Assembly (NCBI GenBank): GCA_946887075.1
Contig: CAMPKA010000005.1
Span: forward strand, 1 to 64,000
Origin: an uncultured Salinimicrobium sp.
GTDB lineage: Bacteria > Bacteroidota > Bacteroidia > Flavobacteriales > Flavobacteriaceae
Length of the DNA: 64,000 bases
Direction of reading: 5' to 3'
Numbering within the stretch: the stretch's first letter is position 1; each line of letters opens with the position of its first letter. The position numbers and the translations under genes are program-made. Positions 38,201-46,422 of the stretch are shown piece by piece. Below the pieces are notes generated by a model. It searched no databases. It saw only the letters and a program-made list of their open reading frames with translations, and had not been told where the DNA came from.

Positions 38201-38879
38201 AAAGGCGTTAGACCTTGCTCCGGGCTATGCTGAAGCTCTTATTTGGTTCGCTTGGGTCAATTTGGTATTGAACCGTCCTGAGAACGCGTTGACTGCTGCC
38301 CAGAAAGCATTGAAATTAAACCCTCTTGCTCCAGCGTTCAGGGTTTATCTATCAGATATCTACTTGGCTAACGGGGAATTTGAAAAGGCACTCACCGAGG
38401 CCAAAAGGGCCCGAGAAATAAATCCCGAATATGGGTTGGGCCATTTCATGGAAGGATTGGCGTTTTACCATACCAAGCGCTTCTCCGAAGCGATCTCGGC
38501 GTTTCAGAATGCTCTTGCCATAATTCCAGTCCGGGGAACGCCCAACCATACAGAAATCAAAACAGCACTTGCCTTTTCCTATTACGCTCTGGGAGATCGT
38601 CAATGGGGTCTGGAGTTCAAAGAACAGATATTTGGAAGGATCGATCCTTTCCCTATGGGTATGCTCCAGGCTTTATATGGTGAATTAGATCAGGCATTCG
38701 AAAGCTTCAGTCGGGTGCAGGATTGGACTTCCTTTTCTACAGAATTTATTCGTTATTTCTTTCCGGAAAGTCTGGCAGCATTGAGAGATGACAATCGCTT
38801 TCAAGAACTGATTTCCCATGTCAACAACAGCTGGGGACTGACTTCAGACGGAAAAATCAATTATTCAGGTGATTATTAA
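35247..38879 (+). CDS. SARP/BTAD-type transcriptional regulator with duplicated TolB-N/TPR module
   Basis: A 1210-residue cytosolic protein. N-terminal winged-helix DNA-binding domain (about 1-95; ALLSFLLLNNPGKFHRRDSLL, ARNALSNMLYHIRKTL), then a BTAD alpha-helical domain (about 100-245). Two copies of the same module follow, about 258-735 and 736-1210: each opens with a TolB-N/FlgO-like part (PSIAVLPFETLG; KSIAVLPFQDLN), then WILTGEV or WILEGEV, then a TPR array (ALSLLHDYG and ALSLLYYYG; both repeats contain DPDYA, AW, GLADALSLL). The double module suggests internal duplication. Its divergent neighbours are the two cupredoxin lipoproteins, probable targets. No sensor kinase is nearby, so it may bind a small ligand or protein itself. 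Confidence 0.85.
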   Translation: MSRLHILGPAEIRDEKGELEHSFLAGPKRLALLSFLLLNNPGKFHRRDSLLPLFWPEQDQKSARNALSNMLYHIRKTLGTEVIENRGAEEVRINPDALWADTIAFRQAYRDKDYFTVVKLYRGELLKGFYVTDISSEFGFWLEEERSRFQSVAIEGCIGLSEKKFDEGDPEGAITFARKASSLDPYSQELQIRLITFLHQIGLPKAALNIYEKHAKLLLREYGDEPDIHLKELAEEVKSRMQSSSRIPDGNVAVRQKNPEPSIAVLPFETLGLEKATAFTEAIYGDILTRLSQVSDLFVTSRTTSQHFSQAVKQLPQIARDLRVTWILTGEVQEKDARVKVSVRLINALEDRHIWAEIYERKLTAGNLFNIQSEITQKITQSLKMRLSRREEKAIRQIPTDNLEAFRLQAFGRWNLDQRSKKGMQLAEKYFRQAISLDPDYAEAWLGLADALSLLHDYGYKADGTDLPEAKKAALEALRLDPTLAEAYSSLGLLNTTLRNGKEAIDSLKKAVELRPSNADAHAWLCWILLLTGDSHGALESARTAVSYNPLSQESISNLALSLLSIRDYEGALREANRVLEVQPDFTTGILEKGVALYHLGKYEQASEVLRDLSVSWAGNGPLITSLLCCLRSGKFSEAEILSDAIREDDFAMGLFLAAKGDLETAFENFHRMKSWNYWEMLSIFHYYPDLLDPIRENPRFGQVLSSLYSIWDLPITPAPQFAGSPNFHRNKTQSLPEKSIAVLPFQDLNSQDPRFSYGLQGDILSSLSREKNLQVIFRTSANYYEGSSKTLFEIGKELNVSWILEGEVSQSKEDITVILRLFEVETKCEVWTETYWNKLTAENLFLLLERLTDEILRELEVHSPDRRIKYKEKTPTHNLHAYRLYIQGRNCLDQRSENALYQGLDCFQGAIDIDPDYALAWSGLADALSLLYYYGLPFPKNTPGALEAAKKAVDLDTNLGEARASLGIVFSTHQNGSAGYKELQKALDLAPGYAEALIWFAWVNLVLNRPENALTAAQKALKLNPLAPAFRVYLSDIYLANGEFEKALTEAKRAREINPEYGLGHFMEGLAFYHTKRFSEAISAFQNALAIIPVRGTPNHTEIKTALAFSYYALGDRQWGLEFKEQIFGRIDPFPMGMLQALYGELDQAFESFSRVQDWTSFSTEFIRYFFPESLAALRDDNRFQELISHVNNSWGLTSDGKINYSGDY

Positions 38880-38899
38880 AATTATTTGAGCTGTATTGC

Positions 38900-39460
38900 T
38901 TAGACAAATGCAAAATCATCCTTGCTTAATTTAAGTTTGGGATTATCGAGTTTTTGTATTGATGTTTTTATTTTTACTCGCTCAGATTGAGGTAAAAAAG
39001 TCGGTACTAAATCTGATAAATCAATTTTCAATAAGCGGTTAATAATGACTAAATCTTTTAGAGAAAAAGGACTTACGCCATTCATTAGTTCAGACATATG
39101 TGATTTACTCTTGTGTCCGAGAATAGCTCCCAAATCTTGTTGAGTTATATTTAAATTTTTCAATTTCTTCCTAATCAATAGTTTTCTATTTTGTAAAAAT
39201 TGTCTTTCTTTCTCGGCAATTAACTCGGCTAAATTATTTTCTCTGATTTTTTTATCTGTTATTCTTGAGTTAGAAGACCAATTTTTATTCTCATAATCTT
39301 CAATTAAGTCCCTTAGCTTTTTACGAATAACTTTATATCTTACATCTTCTTTAGAAAGAACTCTTAATTTTCTGTCAGCAATTAAGGCTCTTTCAAAATC
39401 CAATTCATTCTGAATTTTTCCGATTTTTAATAAGTTCGATACATCAAGTTGTGTTTTCAT
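38900..39460 (-). CDS. HigA-type antitoxin with C-terminal HTH domain
   Basis: About 186 residues; helix-turn-helix of the Xre type near residues 110-160 (LNITQQDLGAILGHKSKSHMSELMNG). The N-terminal half is charged and probably binds the toxin. It follows the HigB-like toxin gene. Start choice is open: ATG 39460 begins five bases after the toxin stop, whereas ATG 39493 would add 11 residues and overlap the toxin by 28 bases. The gene is very AT-rich: a hand count of 39001-39060 gives 15 G or C in 60, against 27 in 60 for 38041-38100 in the neighbouring regulator. It is likely a horizontally acquired unit. Confidence 0.75.
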   Translation of the reverse strand: MKTQLDVSNLLKIGKIQNELDFERALIADRKLRVLSKEDVRYKVIRKKLRDLIEDYENKNWSSNSRITDKKIRENNLAELIAEKERQFLQNRKLLIRKKLKNLNITQQDLGAILGHKSKSHMSELMNGVSPFSLKDLVIINRLLKIDLSDLVPTFLPQSERVKIKTSIQKLDNPKLKLSKDDFAFV

Positions 39461-39465
39461 ATTAT

Positions 39466-39804
39466 CTATATCCAATCGTTTGAGTTCAACCATTTTCTTA
39501 TTGTGCTCTTATTGTTTTTAAACGCTATTTCATATTCTTGATGCGTTCCTACCCAAACAATTGAGGCTTCGTCATCATCAAATTCTATTAAAACCATTGT
39601 TCTGTGAACGTTGATATTAAAAAAGTAAAAGCCATCACTATGCACGCAGTCCGCATCAGGTCTTGTCTGATTAAGTTCGGCTGGAGTACTCCAATCATTT
39701 TCTTCAAAATCTTCGATCAGTTTATCAATAGCCTTAGATAAAGGAAAATTTCCTCTATTTTTTCTTTTGAATTTTTCTAAAGCTTTTTTGTTGATTAATC
39801 TCAT
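39466..39804 (-). CDS. HigB-family toxin (mRNA interferase type)
   Basis: A 112-residue protein matching the HigB family (PF09907 type): MRLINKKALEKFKRKN start, WSTPAELNQTRPDADCV near 44, FYFFNINVHRTMVLIEFD, and IVWVGTHQEYEIAF near 90. HigB toxins cleave mRNA on the ribosome; the HigA antitoxin neutralises them and represses the operon. Toxin-first gene order is typical for HigBA. The frame opens at 39879, but that would start inside the operator region; ATG 39804 lies 10 bases after an exact -7 box. Confidence 0.8.
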   Translation of the reverse strand: MRLINKKALEKFKRKNRGNFPLSKAIDKLIEDFEENDWSTPAELNQTRPDADCVHSDGFYFFNINVHRTMVLIEFDDDEASIVWVGTHQEYEIAFKNNKSTIRKWLNSNDWI

Positions 39805-39813
39805 TATAAAAAG

Positions 39814-39821
39814 CAAATATA
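39814..39821 (-). promoter_or_regulatory. -7 promoter box of the HigBA-type operon
   Basis: Minus strand TATATTTG, an exact TAnnTTTG match, 10 bases before ATG 39804. It lies directly downstream of the 25-bp dyad at 39827-39851, which replaces the expected -33 region. Confidence 0.5.
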
Positions 39822-39826
39822 AAACC

Positions 39827-39851
39827 AAAGTTCGGAAATTAACCGAACTTT
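39827..39851. promoter_or_regulatory. operator-like dyad of the toxin-antitoxin operon
   Basis: Perfect 9-bp inverted repeat: AAAGTTCGG (39827-39835) and CCGAACTTT (39843-39851), separated by AAATTAA. It lies five bases upstream of the -7 box, where an Xre-type antitoxin dimer would block polymerase. Autorepression by the antitoxin is the usual mode for this family. Confidence 0.65.
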
Positions 39852-39937
39852 TATGCATTTTTATATTGCTTGCTTGCAACGTCCCGTATACAGATGAGGA
39901 TGTGGACTAGCATACAAGTGATGTCCTTTATGCAAAT

Positions 39938-39958
39938 AAAAAAGGCTCCAAACCTTTT
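39938..39958 (-). terminator. probable terminator of the tRNA-Arg gene
   Basis: On the minus strand AAAAGG (39958-39953), a seven-base loop, CCTTTT (39945-39940), then more T residues. It lies 26 bases after the tRNA 3-prime end. The stem has only two G-C pairs, so it is weak. Confidence 0.45.
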
Positions 39959-39984
39959 ATAGCTTGAAACCTCTTTATCTGCTG

Positions 39985-40058
39985 TGATCGCGACAGGATT
40001 CGAACCTGTGACCGTCTGCTTAGAAGGCAGATGCTCTATCCAGCTGAGCTACGCGACC
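39985..40058 (-). tRNA. tRNA-Arg (anticodon TCT)
   Basis: A 74-base cloverleaf: acceptor GGTCGCG pairs with CGCGATC, D stem GCTC/GAGC, anticodon stem TCTGC/GCAGA around CTTCTAA (anticodon TCT, reads AGA), T stem ACAGG/CCTGT with TTCGAAT loop, discriminator A. No CCA is encoded. The AT-rich toxin-antitoxin pair ends about 180 bases from its 3-prime side; tRNA genes are common insertion sites, but no direct repeat of the tRNA end was seen. Confidence 0.97.
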
Positions 40059-40328
40059 ATTAAAGCGGTGCAAAGATAGTTAGCTTTTCAAGAAAGGCAA
40101 GAAAACTTTTTCTTATTTGCTTTCTTAAGTCTCCAGTTAGAATTACGGTTTTCTGATTTTAAAATTACTTCTGGTTTGAAAAAACCTGAAGTCATAAAGA
40201 TAACCTTCCCAGTACATGTCCTTAGATAGGACGAAAAATTGCTTTTAGAGTTCATAATCTTTGTAACATTTCGACAGATTGCCAGTCTAATTGAGTTATA
40301 TTTAGAGTATTAACCCAATATTACATAT
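40059..40328. other. intergenic region between tRNA-Arg and the M16 peptidase gene
   Basis: 270 bases with no credible gene. It holds a near -7 box TATATTTA (40297-40304) that could serve the peptidase operon; no matching -33 is seen. Nothing else was recognised. Confidence 0.4.
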
Positions 40329-41717
40329 ATGAAGACAATGATAAGGTTGTTCCTTTCACTGGGAATCGTCTGGACCAGTTATGCCCAGGGGGATCTAGAT
40401 AAACAGGATAGCATAGCACAATATAGCGTCCCAGTAGAATATTATAAGCTCGATAACGGGCTTAAAGTGATTCTTTCACCTGATTCTACTGCGCCAACAG
40501 CGATCGTAGCTGTTTATTACAACATAGGGTTCAGAATAGAGCCCAAAGATCGAACTGGTTTTGCACATTTATTTGAGCACATGATGTTCCAGGGATCAAA
40601 AAATCTCGGTAAGATGGAATTTATTCGCCTGGTTCAGGAAAACGGAGGTGTTCTGAACGGTTCCACCCGGTTCGATTTTACCAATTATTTCGAAATTGTT
40701 CCGGCCAATAAACTGGAGACCATGCTTTGGGCAGAAGCAGACCGCATGAAAGGTCTAGACATTACTCAGGAAAATCTGACGAACCAGCAGGGTGTGGTTA
40801 AAAACGAGGTCAAGGTAAACGTTCTCAACCAGCCCTATGGCGGATTTCCCTGGCTCGATATGCCACAGTATGCCAATACGAACTGGTACAACGCTCATAA
40901 CTTTTACGGGGATCTCGAAGATCTGGACGCAGCTACCCTGGAGGATGTCGAAAAATTCTTTGACACCTATTATGCTCCTAACAATGCTGCACTTGCTGTA
41001 GTGGGCGATTTTGAGATTGCAGAAGCCAAACAGTGGATTAAGAAATATTTTGGTGGGATTCCGGCAGTCGACCTTCCGGAAAAACCGGACATTTCTGAAC
41101 CGAGGCAGGTCAAGGAAAAACAATTCGTTATAGATGATTCTCTTGCCAATAAACCTGCGATAGCTATTGGTTATCACATGCCCAAGCGCAATACCCCAGA
41201 ATATTACGCCATGGGCCTGCTCAACCAGATCCTGGTGCAGGGAGACAATGCTTTGCTTCAGGAGAAGTTGGTTGATGAACTGGGATACACCTCTGATGTC
41301 AGTGGAGGAATCAATTACTTGGGTAACATGTTTAACTACAATGGTCCTATGCAATTCATGTTCGACTTCACCTATGATAACGAAACTTCAAAAGAGGAGA
41401 TCCTGTCAGCTGTTGATCAGGTAATTTCAGAATTAGAAAAGGGTATTACCCAGGAAATGTTGGACAATGCCCGGGTTAAAATGCGGTCTCAGTTGTATGA
41501 TGAACTGGGGGGAACCTTTGGATTAGGGAGGGCTGATCTTCTAGCGAGTTTTGCCCTCTTTGATGATAATCCGTCCAGGATCAATGAACTTGAGGAGAAT
41601 TTCCAGAAGGTGACCCCTGAAATCATGGAAAAGACGGTCTCTGAGTATCTGAGGAAAACCAACAGAACCATTCTTACGGTAAATCCCCTTTTAGCTGATA
41701 ATCAAAAAACAAAATGA
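40329..41717 (+). CDS. M16 family zinc peptidase (catalytic member)
   Basis: A 462-residue secreted insulinase-type peptidase. Signal peptide (about 1-19). The inverted zinc motif HLFEH is at about residues 79-83 and the third ligand Glu is probably in KNEVKVN near 158. M16B enzymes act as pairs, one catalytic and one non-catalytic. Here the catalytic one comes first. It ends in an ATGA overlap with the next gene (41714-41717), so equal amounts are made. Periplasmic peptide degradation is likely. Confidence 0.92.
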   Translation: MKTMIRLFLSLGIVWTSYAQGDLDKQDSIAQYSVPVEYYKLDNGLKVILSPDSTAPTAIVAVYYNIGFRIEPKDRTGFAHLFEHMMFQGSKNLGKMEFIRLVQENGGVLNGSTRFDFTNYFEIVPANKLETMLWAEADRMKGLDITQENLTNQQGVVKNEVKVNVLNQPYGGFPWLDMPQYANTNWYNAHNFYGDLEDLDAATLEDVEKFFDTYYAPNNAALAVVGDFEIAEAKQWIKKYFGGIPAVDLPEKPDISEPRQVKEKQFVIDDSLANKPAIAIGYHMPKRNTPEYYAMGLLNQILVQGDNALLQEKLVDELGYTSDVSGGINYLGNMFNYNGPMQFMFDFTYDNETSKEEILSAVDQVISELEKGITQEMLDNARVKMRSQLYDELGGTFGLGRADLLASFALFDDNPSRINELEENFQKVTPEIMEKTVSEYLRKTNRTILTVNPLLADNQKTK

Positions 41718-43108
41718 TGAAAACCTATTTTTTTACTCTAGTAGCGGCCCTTTTCTTTTTACCTATAGTTTCTGCACAGGACAGGGAGATCCCTCCGAAG
41801 GGCGAAGAACCACGTGATTTTCAGCTTCCTGATAAAGAGGTCGTGGAGTTTGATAACGGTCTTAAGCTCGTCCTGGTGCCTTACGGAAACATTCCGAAAG
41901 CGACTATTAATTTTACCCTGCAAACCGGAAACATCAACGAAGCGGAAGATGAAGTCTGGGTTTCAGATCTTTTAGCGGATTTAATGGAAGAAGGTACGAA
42001 TGCTGGGTATTCGGTAAAAGACAGCCTGGCACAGATGGGAGGAGATCTCAATATCGGTGTTGGGACCCACACCACTTCTTTAAGCACCGATGTGCTTTCA
42101 GAATTTGCCCCTGATGCAGTTCGCATTCTGAGCGATGTCCTCACTGATCCTGAATTGCCACAGACCGAGTTGGATCGTTTGAAACGAGATATGATCAGAA
42201 ATCTTACAGTTGCCCTGTCAAGACCGGGGGCACAGGCCAGTAAGAATTTCTTTAAGGAAATTTATCCGGACCACCCTTACGGGCGAATCTATCCAACCAG
42301 TGAGCAGGTCTCGTCCTATGATCTGGAGGATGTGAAGGCGTTCTATGACAAAAATTTCGGGGCCCAGCGGACTACCATATACGTAGTGGGAAGATTTGAC
42401 AGCCAGCGAATCAAGGAAATGGTCCGCCAGGAGCTTGGAACCTGGAGGAAAGGTCCGGCGGCCAACTACCCTCTTGCTGATCCCAAAAAGGATCCTGTGG
42501 TAAAGATCATCGATCGCCCTGGAGCGCCGCAATCCACCATCATGTATGGTTTGCCTGTAGTAGGTCCGTCACATGAGGATTATATCGCCCTTGATGTGAT
42601 GAATTCCCTCCTGGGAGGTTCTTTTGGATCACGAATCACAAGTAACATCAGAGAAGACAAAGGGTATACCTATTCTCCCAGCAGTGCCCTCTTGACCAAC
42701 TTTAAAACAGGAGTATGGTTTGAAAGCGCTGATGTGACGACACAGTACACAGGCGCCTCCCTGGAAGAGATCAACAAGGAAATCCTTCGGTTGCAGAAAG
42801 AAGCCCCATCGAAGGAGGAACTTCAGGGGATCAAGAACTACGAATCCGGCATATATGTGCTTCAAAATTCCACCCCCGGAGGGATTATCGGCCAGCTTAA
42901 TTTTCTGGAGGTCCATAACCTTCCGGAGTCCTTTCTTGTAAATAAGGTAAAAAATATCAATGCTGTGACCCCGGCTGAAATCCAGGAGATGGCGCAGAAA
43001 TATATTCAGCCTGAAAAAATGACTTTAATCGTTGTCGGGGACAAGGAAAAAATCAAAGATCAGATAAAGGAAACCGAGAGCCTGGAGCCGGCCCAGATCA
43101 AGCAGTAA
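41714..43108 (+). CDS. M16 family peptidase-like protein (non-catalytic member)
   Basis: A 464-residue secreted protein of the same fold as its upstream neighbour. Signal peptide to about residue 21. At the place of HxxEH it has DLMEEGTNAG, lacking the zinc His residues, as in the inactive partner of M16B heterodimers. The R/Y region needed for substrate binding (GSFGSRITSNIREDKGYTYSPSS near 300) is kept. It probably completes the active chamber of the upstream peptidase. Confidence 0.9.
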   Translation: MMKTYFFTLVAALFFLPIVSAQDREIPPKGEEPRDFQLPDKEVVEFDNGLKLVLVPYGNIPKATINFTLQTGNINEAEDEVWVSDLLADLMEEGTNAGYSVKDSLAQMGGDLNIGVGTHTTSLSTDVLSEFAPDAVRILSDVLTDPELPQTELDRLKRDMIRNLTVALSRPGAQASKNFFKEIYPDHPYGRIYPTSEQVSSYDLEDVKAFYDKNFGAQRTTIYVVGRFDSQRIKEMVRQELGTWRKGPAANYPLADPKKDPVVKIIDRPGAPQSTIMYGLPVVGPSHEDYIALDVMNSLLGGSFGSRITSNIREDKGYTYSPSSALLTNFKTGVWFESADVTTQYTGASLEEINKEILRLQKEAPSKEELQGIKNYESGIYVLQNSTPGGIIGQLNFLEVHNLPESFLVNKVKNINAVTPAEIQEMAQKYIQPEKMTLIVVGDKEKIKDQIKETESLEPAQIKQ

Positions 43109-43123
43109 ATCTTATGATAGAAA

Positions 43124-43162
43124 AAAGAAGGAGCCCGGTCAATGAACGGGCTCCTTCTTTTT
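43124..43162. terminator. bidirectional intrinsic terminator between M16 and phosphate operons
   Basis: A 14-bp stem (AAAGAAGGAGCCCG 43124-43137 with CGGGCTCCTTCTTT 43147-43160), nine-base loop, A-tract on the left and T-tract on the right. It can end both the plus-strand peptidase operon and the minus-strand phosphate operon. Confidence 0.9.
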
Positions 43163-43185
43163 AGGGGTGGCATCAAGTGAAGAAA

Positions 43186-43872
43186 CTATTGCCCTTTTCC
43201 TTTTTTCGGGCCTTTTTTCTTTTTGTGTTTGATGACCTCGGCCTCCCGAAAGAATATGATCTCCTCTGCTATATTGGTTACCAGATCCCCTATTCTTTCG
43301 AGTTTCTTAATCACCGAAAACAACAGGAGAAATTGCTCGATTAGCTCCGGCCTACTCTTTACCTCTCTGGAAATGATTCCGAAAGTATTCATGTTGATCT
43401 CGTTCAGGATTTTGTCCTTCTTGAAAACTTTCCTGGCAATCTTAGTATCGGCCTCTACAAAAGCTTCTGAAATATCGTCAAGCATAGACATGGTCGAATC
43501 GAACATCCGCTCCGCTTCCGTTAGTTGCATAAGCTCCGGTTCTATCGACTGGTCCACTTTGACCAGATAATTGGAAATTCCATAGGCATGATCGCCGATG
43601 CGCTCGAGGTCAAAATTGATCTTGCGCAGGGCCAGGACAAAACGCAGGTCCCCTGCCACCGGGTTGTGTAACGCGATGAACCGTTCGCAATCCTTCTCAA
43701 TCTTCAGATCAAGAGCATTGACCCGGTTCTCTGTGTGCAAGACCTCCTCGGCCAGATCTGTATCGTGGTTAAAGAACGCCTCCCTGGCATTCTTCAGTTG
43801 CTTTCTGCAGAGGTCCAGCATTTCAATGCCAGCCTGGTTGAGAGATTCCTTATGTTGATCTAATCCAATCAT
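43186..43872 (-). CDS. phoU: phosphate transport regulator PhoU
   Basis: A 228-residue all-helical protein with the two PhoU repeats (DLAEEVLHTENRVNALDLKIEKDCERFIAL is the type signature region, here near 36-65; DRIG-type motif in LERIGDHAYGIS near 92 and KLERIGDLVTNIAEEIIF near 190). The C-terminus is very basic (HKKKKGPKKGKGQ). PhoU couples Pst transport to the PhoR kinase and represses the pho response in good phosphate supply. Last gene of the operon, 11 bases after pstB; its transcript ends at the shared terminator. Confidence 0.95.
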   Translation of the reverse strand: MIGLDQHKESLNQAGIEMLDLCRKQLKNAREAFFNHDTDLAEEVLHTENRVNALDLKIEKDCERFIALHNPVAGDLRFVLALRKINFDLERIGDHAYGISNYLVKVDQSIEPELMQLTEAERMFDSTMSMLDDISEAFVEADTKIARKVFKKDKILNEINMNTFGIISREVKSRPELIEQFLLLFSVIKKLERIGDLVTNIAEEIIFFREAEVIKHKKKKGPKKGKGQ

Positions 43873-43883
43873 AACGTGGTGGT

Positions 43884-44678
43884 TTATCCGAATCTTCCGG
43901 TAATGTAGTTTTCAGTTTGCTTTTGCTGTGGATTGGTGAAAAGCTTTTTGGTCTTGTCGTATTCGATCAATTCACCAAGATAGAAAAAGGCGGTATAGTC
44001 GCTCACCCTCCCCGCCTGCTGCATATTGTGGGTTACGATGATGATACTATACTGCTTCTTGAGATCATACAGGAGTTCCTCTATCTTTGCTGTGGAAATG
44101 GGGTCAAGAGCGGAGGTCGGCTCGTCCATCAGGATAATTGCCGGTTCTACAGCCAGGGTCCTGGCAATACACAATCGTTGCTGCTGTCCTCCGGAAAGAG
44201 CCAGGGCAGACTTGTTTAGATCGTCCTTTACCTCGTCCCAGAGTGCCACTTTTTTAAGCGATTCCGATACCCTTTGCTGCAGGAATTCTTTGTTTTTGAT
44301 TCCTTGTATTTTAAGTCCGTAGGCAACATTCTCAAAAATCGATTTGGGAAAGGGATTGGGCTTTTGAAAAACCATCCCCACCTGCTTGCGCAGCTCCTCA
44401 ACATTGACCTTCTTTTTATAGATATTCCGGCCGTTGATCACGATCTCCCCTTCCATCCTAAAACCATCAATATAGTCATTCATCCGGTTGAACAGCCGAA
44501 GGAAAGTGGATTTTCCACATCCTGAAGGACCGATAAAAGCGGTGATTTTGTTCTCCCGTATCTTCATGTCGATCCCCTTTATCGCTTTGAAATCATCATA
44601 AAAGACACTGACATCCTTCGCCTCAAGGATGTATTTCTTTTTAGTCGGGGTACTTCGTTTAGAAATTTCTGATTCCAT
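43884..44678 (-). CDS. pstB: phosphate ABC transporter ATPase
   Basis: A 264-residue ATPase: Walker [10 protein letters not shown] near residue 50, signature [13 protein letters not shown] near 162, Walker [12 protein letters not shown] near 182, switch His in VTHNMQQA near 218. It powers uptake of inorganic phosphate with PstC and PstA. It begins directly at the end of pstA. Confidence 0.97.
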   Translation of the reverse strand: MESEISKRSTPTKKKYILEAKDVSVFYDDFKAIKGIDMKIRENKITAFIGPSGCGKSTFLRLFNRMNDYIDGFRMEGEIVINGRNIYKKKVNVEELRKQVGMVFQKPNPFPKSIFENVAYGLKIQGIKNKEFLQQRVSESLKKVALWDEVKDDLNKSALALSGGQQQRLCIARTLAVEPAIILMDEPTSALDPISTAKIEELLYDLKKQYSIIIVTHNMQQAGRVSDYTAFFYLGELIEYDKTKKLFTNPQQKQTENYITGRFG

Positions 44679-45533
44679 CTATCTCAATTTTTTCTGCCAT
44701 TTGTTTCTGAAATATACTGCTATCGCATTCATGGCAAAAGTGATCAGCAATAGAATTATAATAGCGGCTGCAGCGTTTATCTCAAACCCATGTTGTGGTC
44801 TGGAGATCCAGTGAAAGATCTGGATGGGCAATACGGAGAATTCATCCATCGGGCTTTCCGGGGCAAAGGGGACATAGGCCAGCGCACCGATCACAATCAA
44901 TGGTGCGGTCTCTCCGATCGCCCTGGAGAGCGCAAGAATAATGCCCGTCAGAATCCCTCCGAAAGACGCAGGGAGGAGCTGTTGGGAAATCGTCTGCCAT
45001 TTGGAGGCACCCAGGGCAAAGGAGGCATCTCTTACCGACTTCGGAACGGCCTTAAGGGCCTCTCTGGTTGAAACGATCACAATAGGAAGGATAAGTAGTG
45101 CCAGGGTAAATCCTCCTGCCAGAACACTGGCACCCATTTCCATTACCCTTACAAAAATTTCAAGCCCTAGTAGCCCGTAAATAATTGAAGGAACTCCGGC
45201 AAGATTGGAAATATTCACCTCGAGAATGGAGGCAAGCTTGCTTTTGTGGGCGTACTCCTCGAGATAGATGGCAGCTGCAATCCCCAATGGTAGGGCTATC
45301 AGGGCAGTGAGAACAAGGATCCAGATGCTGCCCATCAGGGCGGTATAAATTCCGGCACGTTCCGCACTTCGCGAGGGAAGACTGGTGATGAAATCCCAGT
45401 CGATACGTTGTAGTCCGTCAACGAGAATGGATCCGATGAAAATCGCAAGCAAAACAAGTCCAAGCAGCGTACAGAAGATTCCCCAGTACTTGAACATCTG
45501 GTCAAAAATCCTGTTCTTTCGGGAGTTATTCAT
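44679..45533 (-). CDS. pstA: phosphate ABC transporter permease PstA
   Basis: A 284-residue inner-membrane permease with six predicted helices and the EAA-type loop (TREALKAVPKSVRDASFALGASKWQTI near 154). Overlaps pstC by eight bases, indicating translational coupling. Confidence 0.95.
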   Translation of the reverse strand: MNNSRKNRIFDQMFKYWGIFCTLLGLVLLAIFIGSILVDGLQRIDWDFITSLPSRSAERAGIYTALMGSIWILVLTALIALPLGIAAAIYLEEYAHKSKLASILEVNISNLAGVPSIIYGLLGLEIFVRVMEMGASVLAGGFTLALLILPIVIVSTREALKAVPKSVRDASFALGASKWQTISQQLLPASFGGILTGIILALSRAIGETAPLIVIGALAYVPFAPESPMDEFSVLPIQIFHWISRPQHGFEINAAAAIIILLLITFAMNAIAVYFRNKWQKKLR

Positions 45534-46404
45534 ATTTCTCTCGGAATTTTTTCCTGATCCTATAGCTCAGTGTGTTTAACAGGAATGTAAAGATAAACAG
45601 CGTAATACCTGCGGCAAAAATCGTCTTATATTCCAAAGAACCATGCTCGACATCTCCAAGACTTACCTGAACAATATAGGTGGTGATGGTTTCAACGGGA
45701 ACCGTGGGATCGAGTGTCAGCCTTGGCTGCTGTCCGGCGGCAATCGCGACGATCATGGTTTCTCCGATGGCCCTAGATACTGCAAGGATAATAGAGACGA
45801 TAATTCCTGAGGAGGCTGCCGGCAGCAATACCCTCACCGTATTTTGAAGACGTGTGGATCCCATGCCATAGGCTGCCTCCCTCAGCGTGTCCGGCACTGC
45901 ATGTAGGGCATCCTCACTCAAAGAGGAGATAAAAGGAAGGATCATTATCCCCATTACAAGGCCTGCAGAAAGGGAGTTGAAACCCGAGAGTTCCGGAATA
46001 AAAGTCTGGAGAAAGGGTGTGACCACAGTCAGGGCGAAAAAACCATACACCACAGTGGGTACGGCCGCCAGTAATTCCAGGGCCGGTTTGATCGTTTTTC
46101 TGAAGGACCGCGGCGCATACTCACTGATGTAGATGCTGATGGAAAGCCCCACAGGGACCGCAAATGCGATCGCGATAAATGAGGTCAGCAGGGTCCCTGA
46201 GAGTAAGGGAAGAATACCAAAATTTTTGTCGGTGAACAGCGGCGTCCACTGGGTATCGGTCAGAAATTCCACAAGGGGGACTTCGGCGAAAAAACTCAGT
46301 GCACCTGAGGTAAGAACCACAATGATTCCCACAGTGACAGCTATGGTGATAAGGGCGCTGCCGAGCAGCACCCTCTCAATCACTAGTTCCTTGGTTCTCT
46401 TCAT
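45526..46404 (-). CDS. pstC: phosphate ABC transporter permease PstC
   Basis: A 292-residue inner-membrane permease; EAA-type loop SEDALHAVPDTLREAAYGMGSTRLQNT near residue 162, LAVSRAIGETM near 205. Partner of PstA. Starts 18 bases after the stop of pstS. Confidence 0.95.
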   Translation of the reverse strand: MKRTKELVIERVLLGSALITIAVTVGIIVVLTSGALSFFAEVPLVEFLTDTQWTPLFTDKNFGILPLLSGTLLTSFIAIAFAVPVGLSISIYISEYAPRSFRKTIKPALELLAAVPTVVYGFFALTVVTPFLQTFIPELSGFNSLSAGLVMGIMILPFISSLSEDALHAVPDTLREAAYGMGSTRLQNTVRVLLPAASSGIIVSIILAVSRAIGETMIVAIAAGQQPRLTLDPTVPVETITTYIVQVSLGDVEHGSLEYKTIFAAGITLFIFTFLLNTLSYRIRKKFREKYE

Positions 46405-46422
46405 GGCTTTTCTTTTCGCCGT

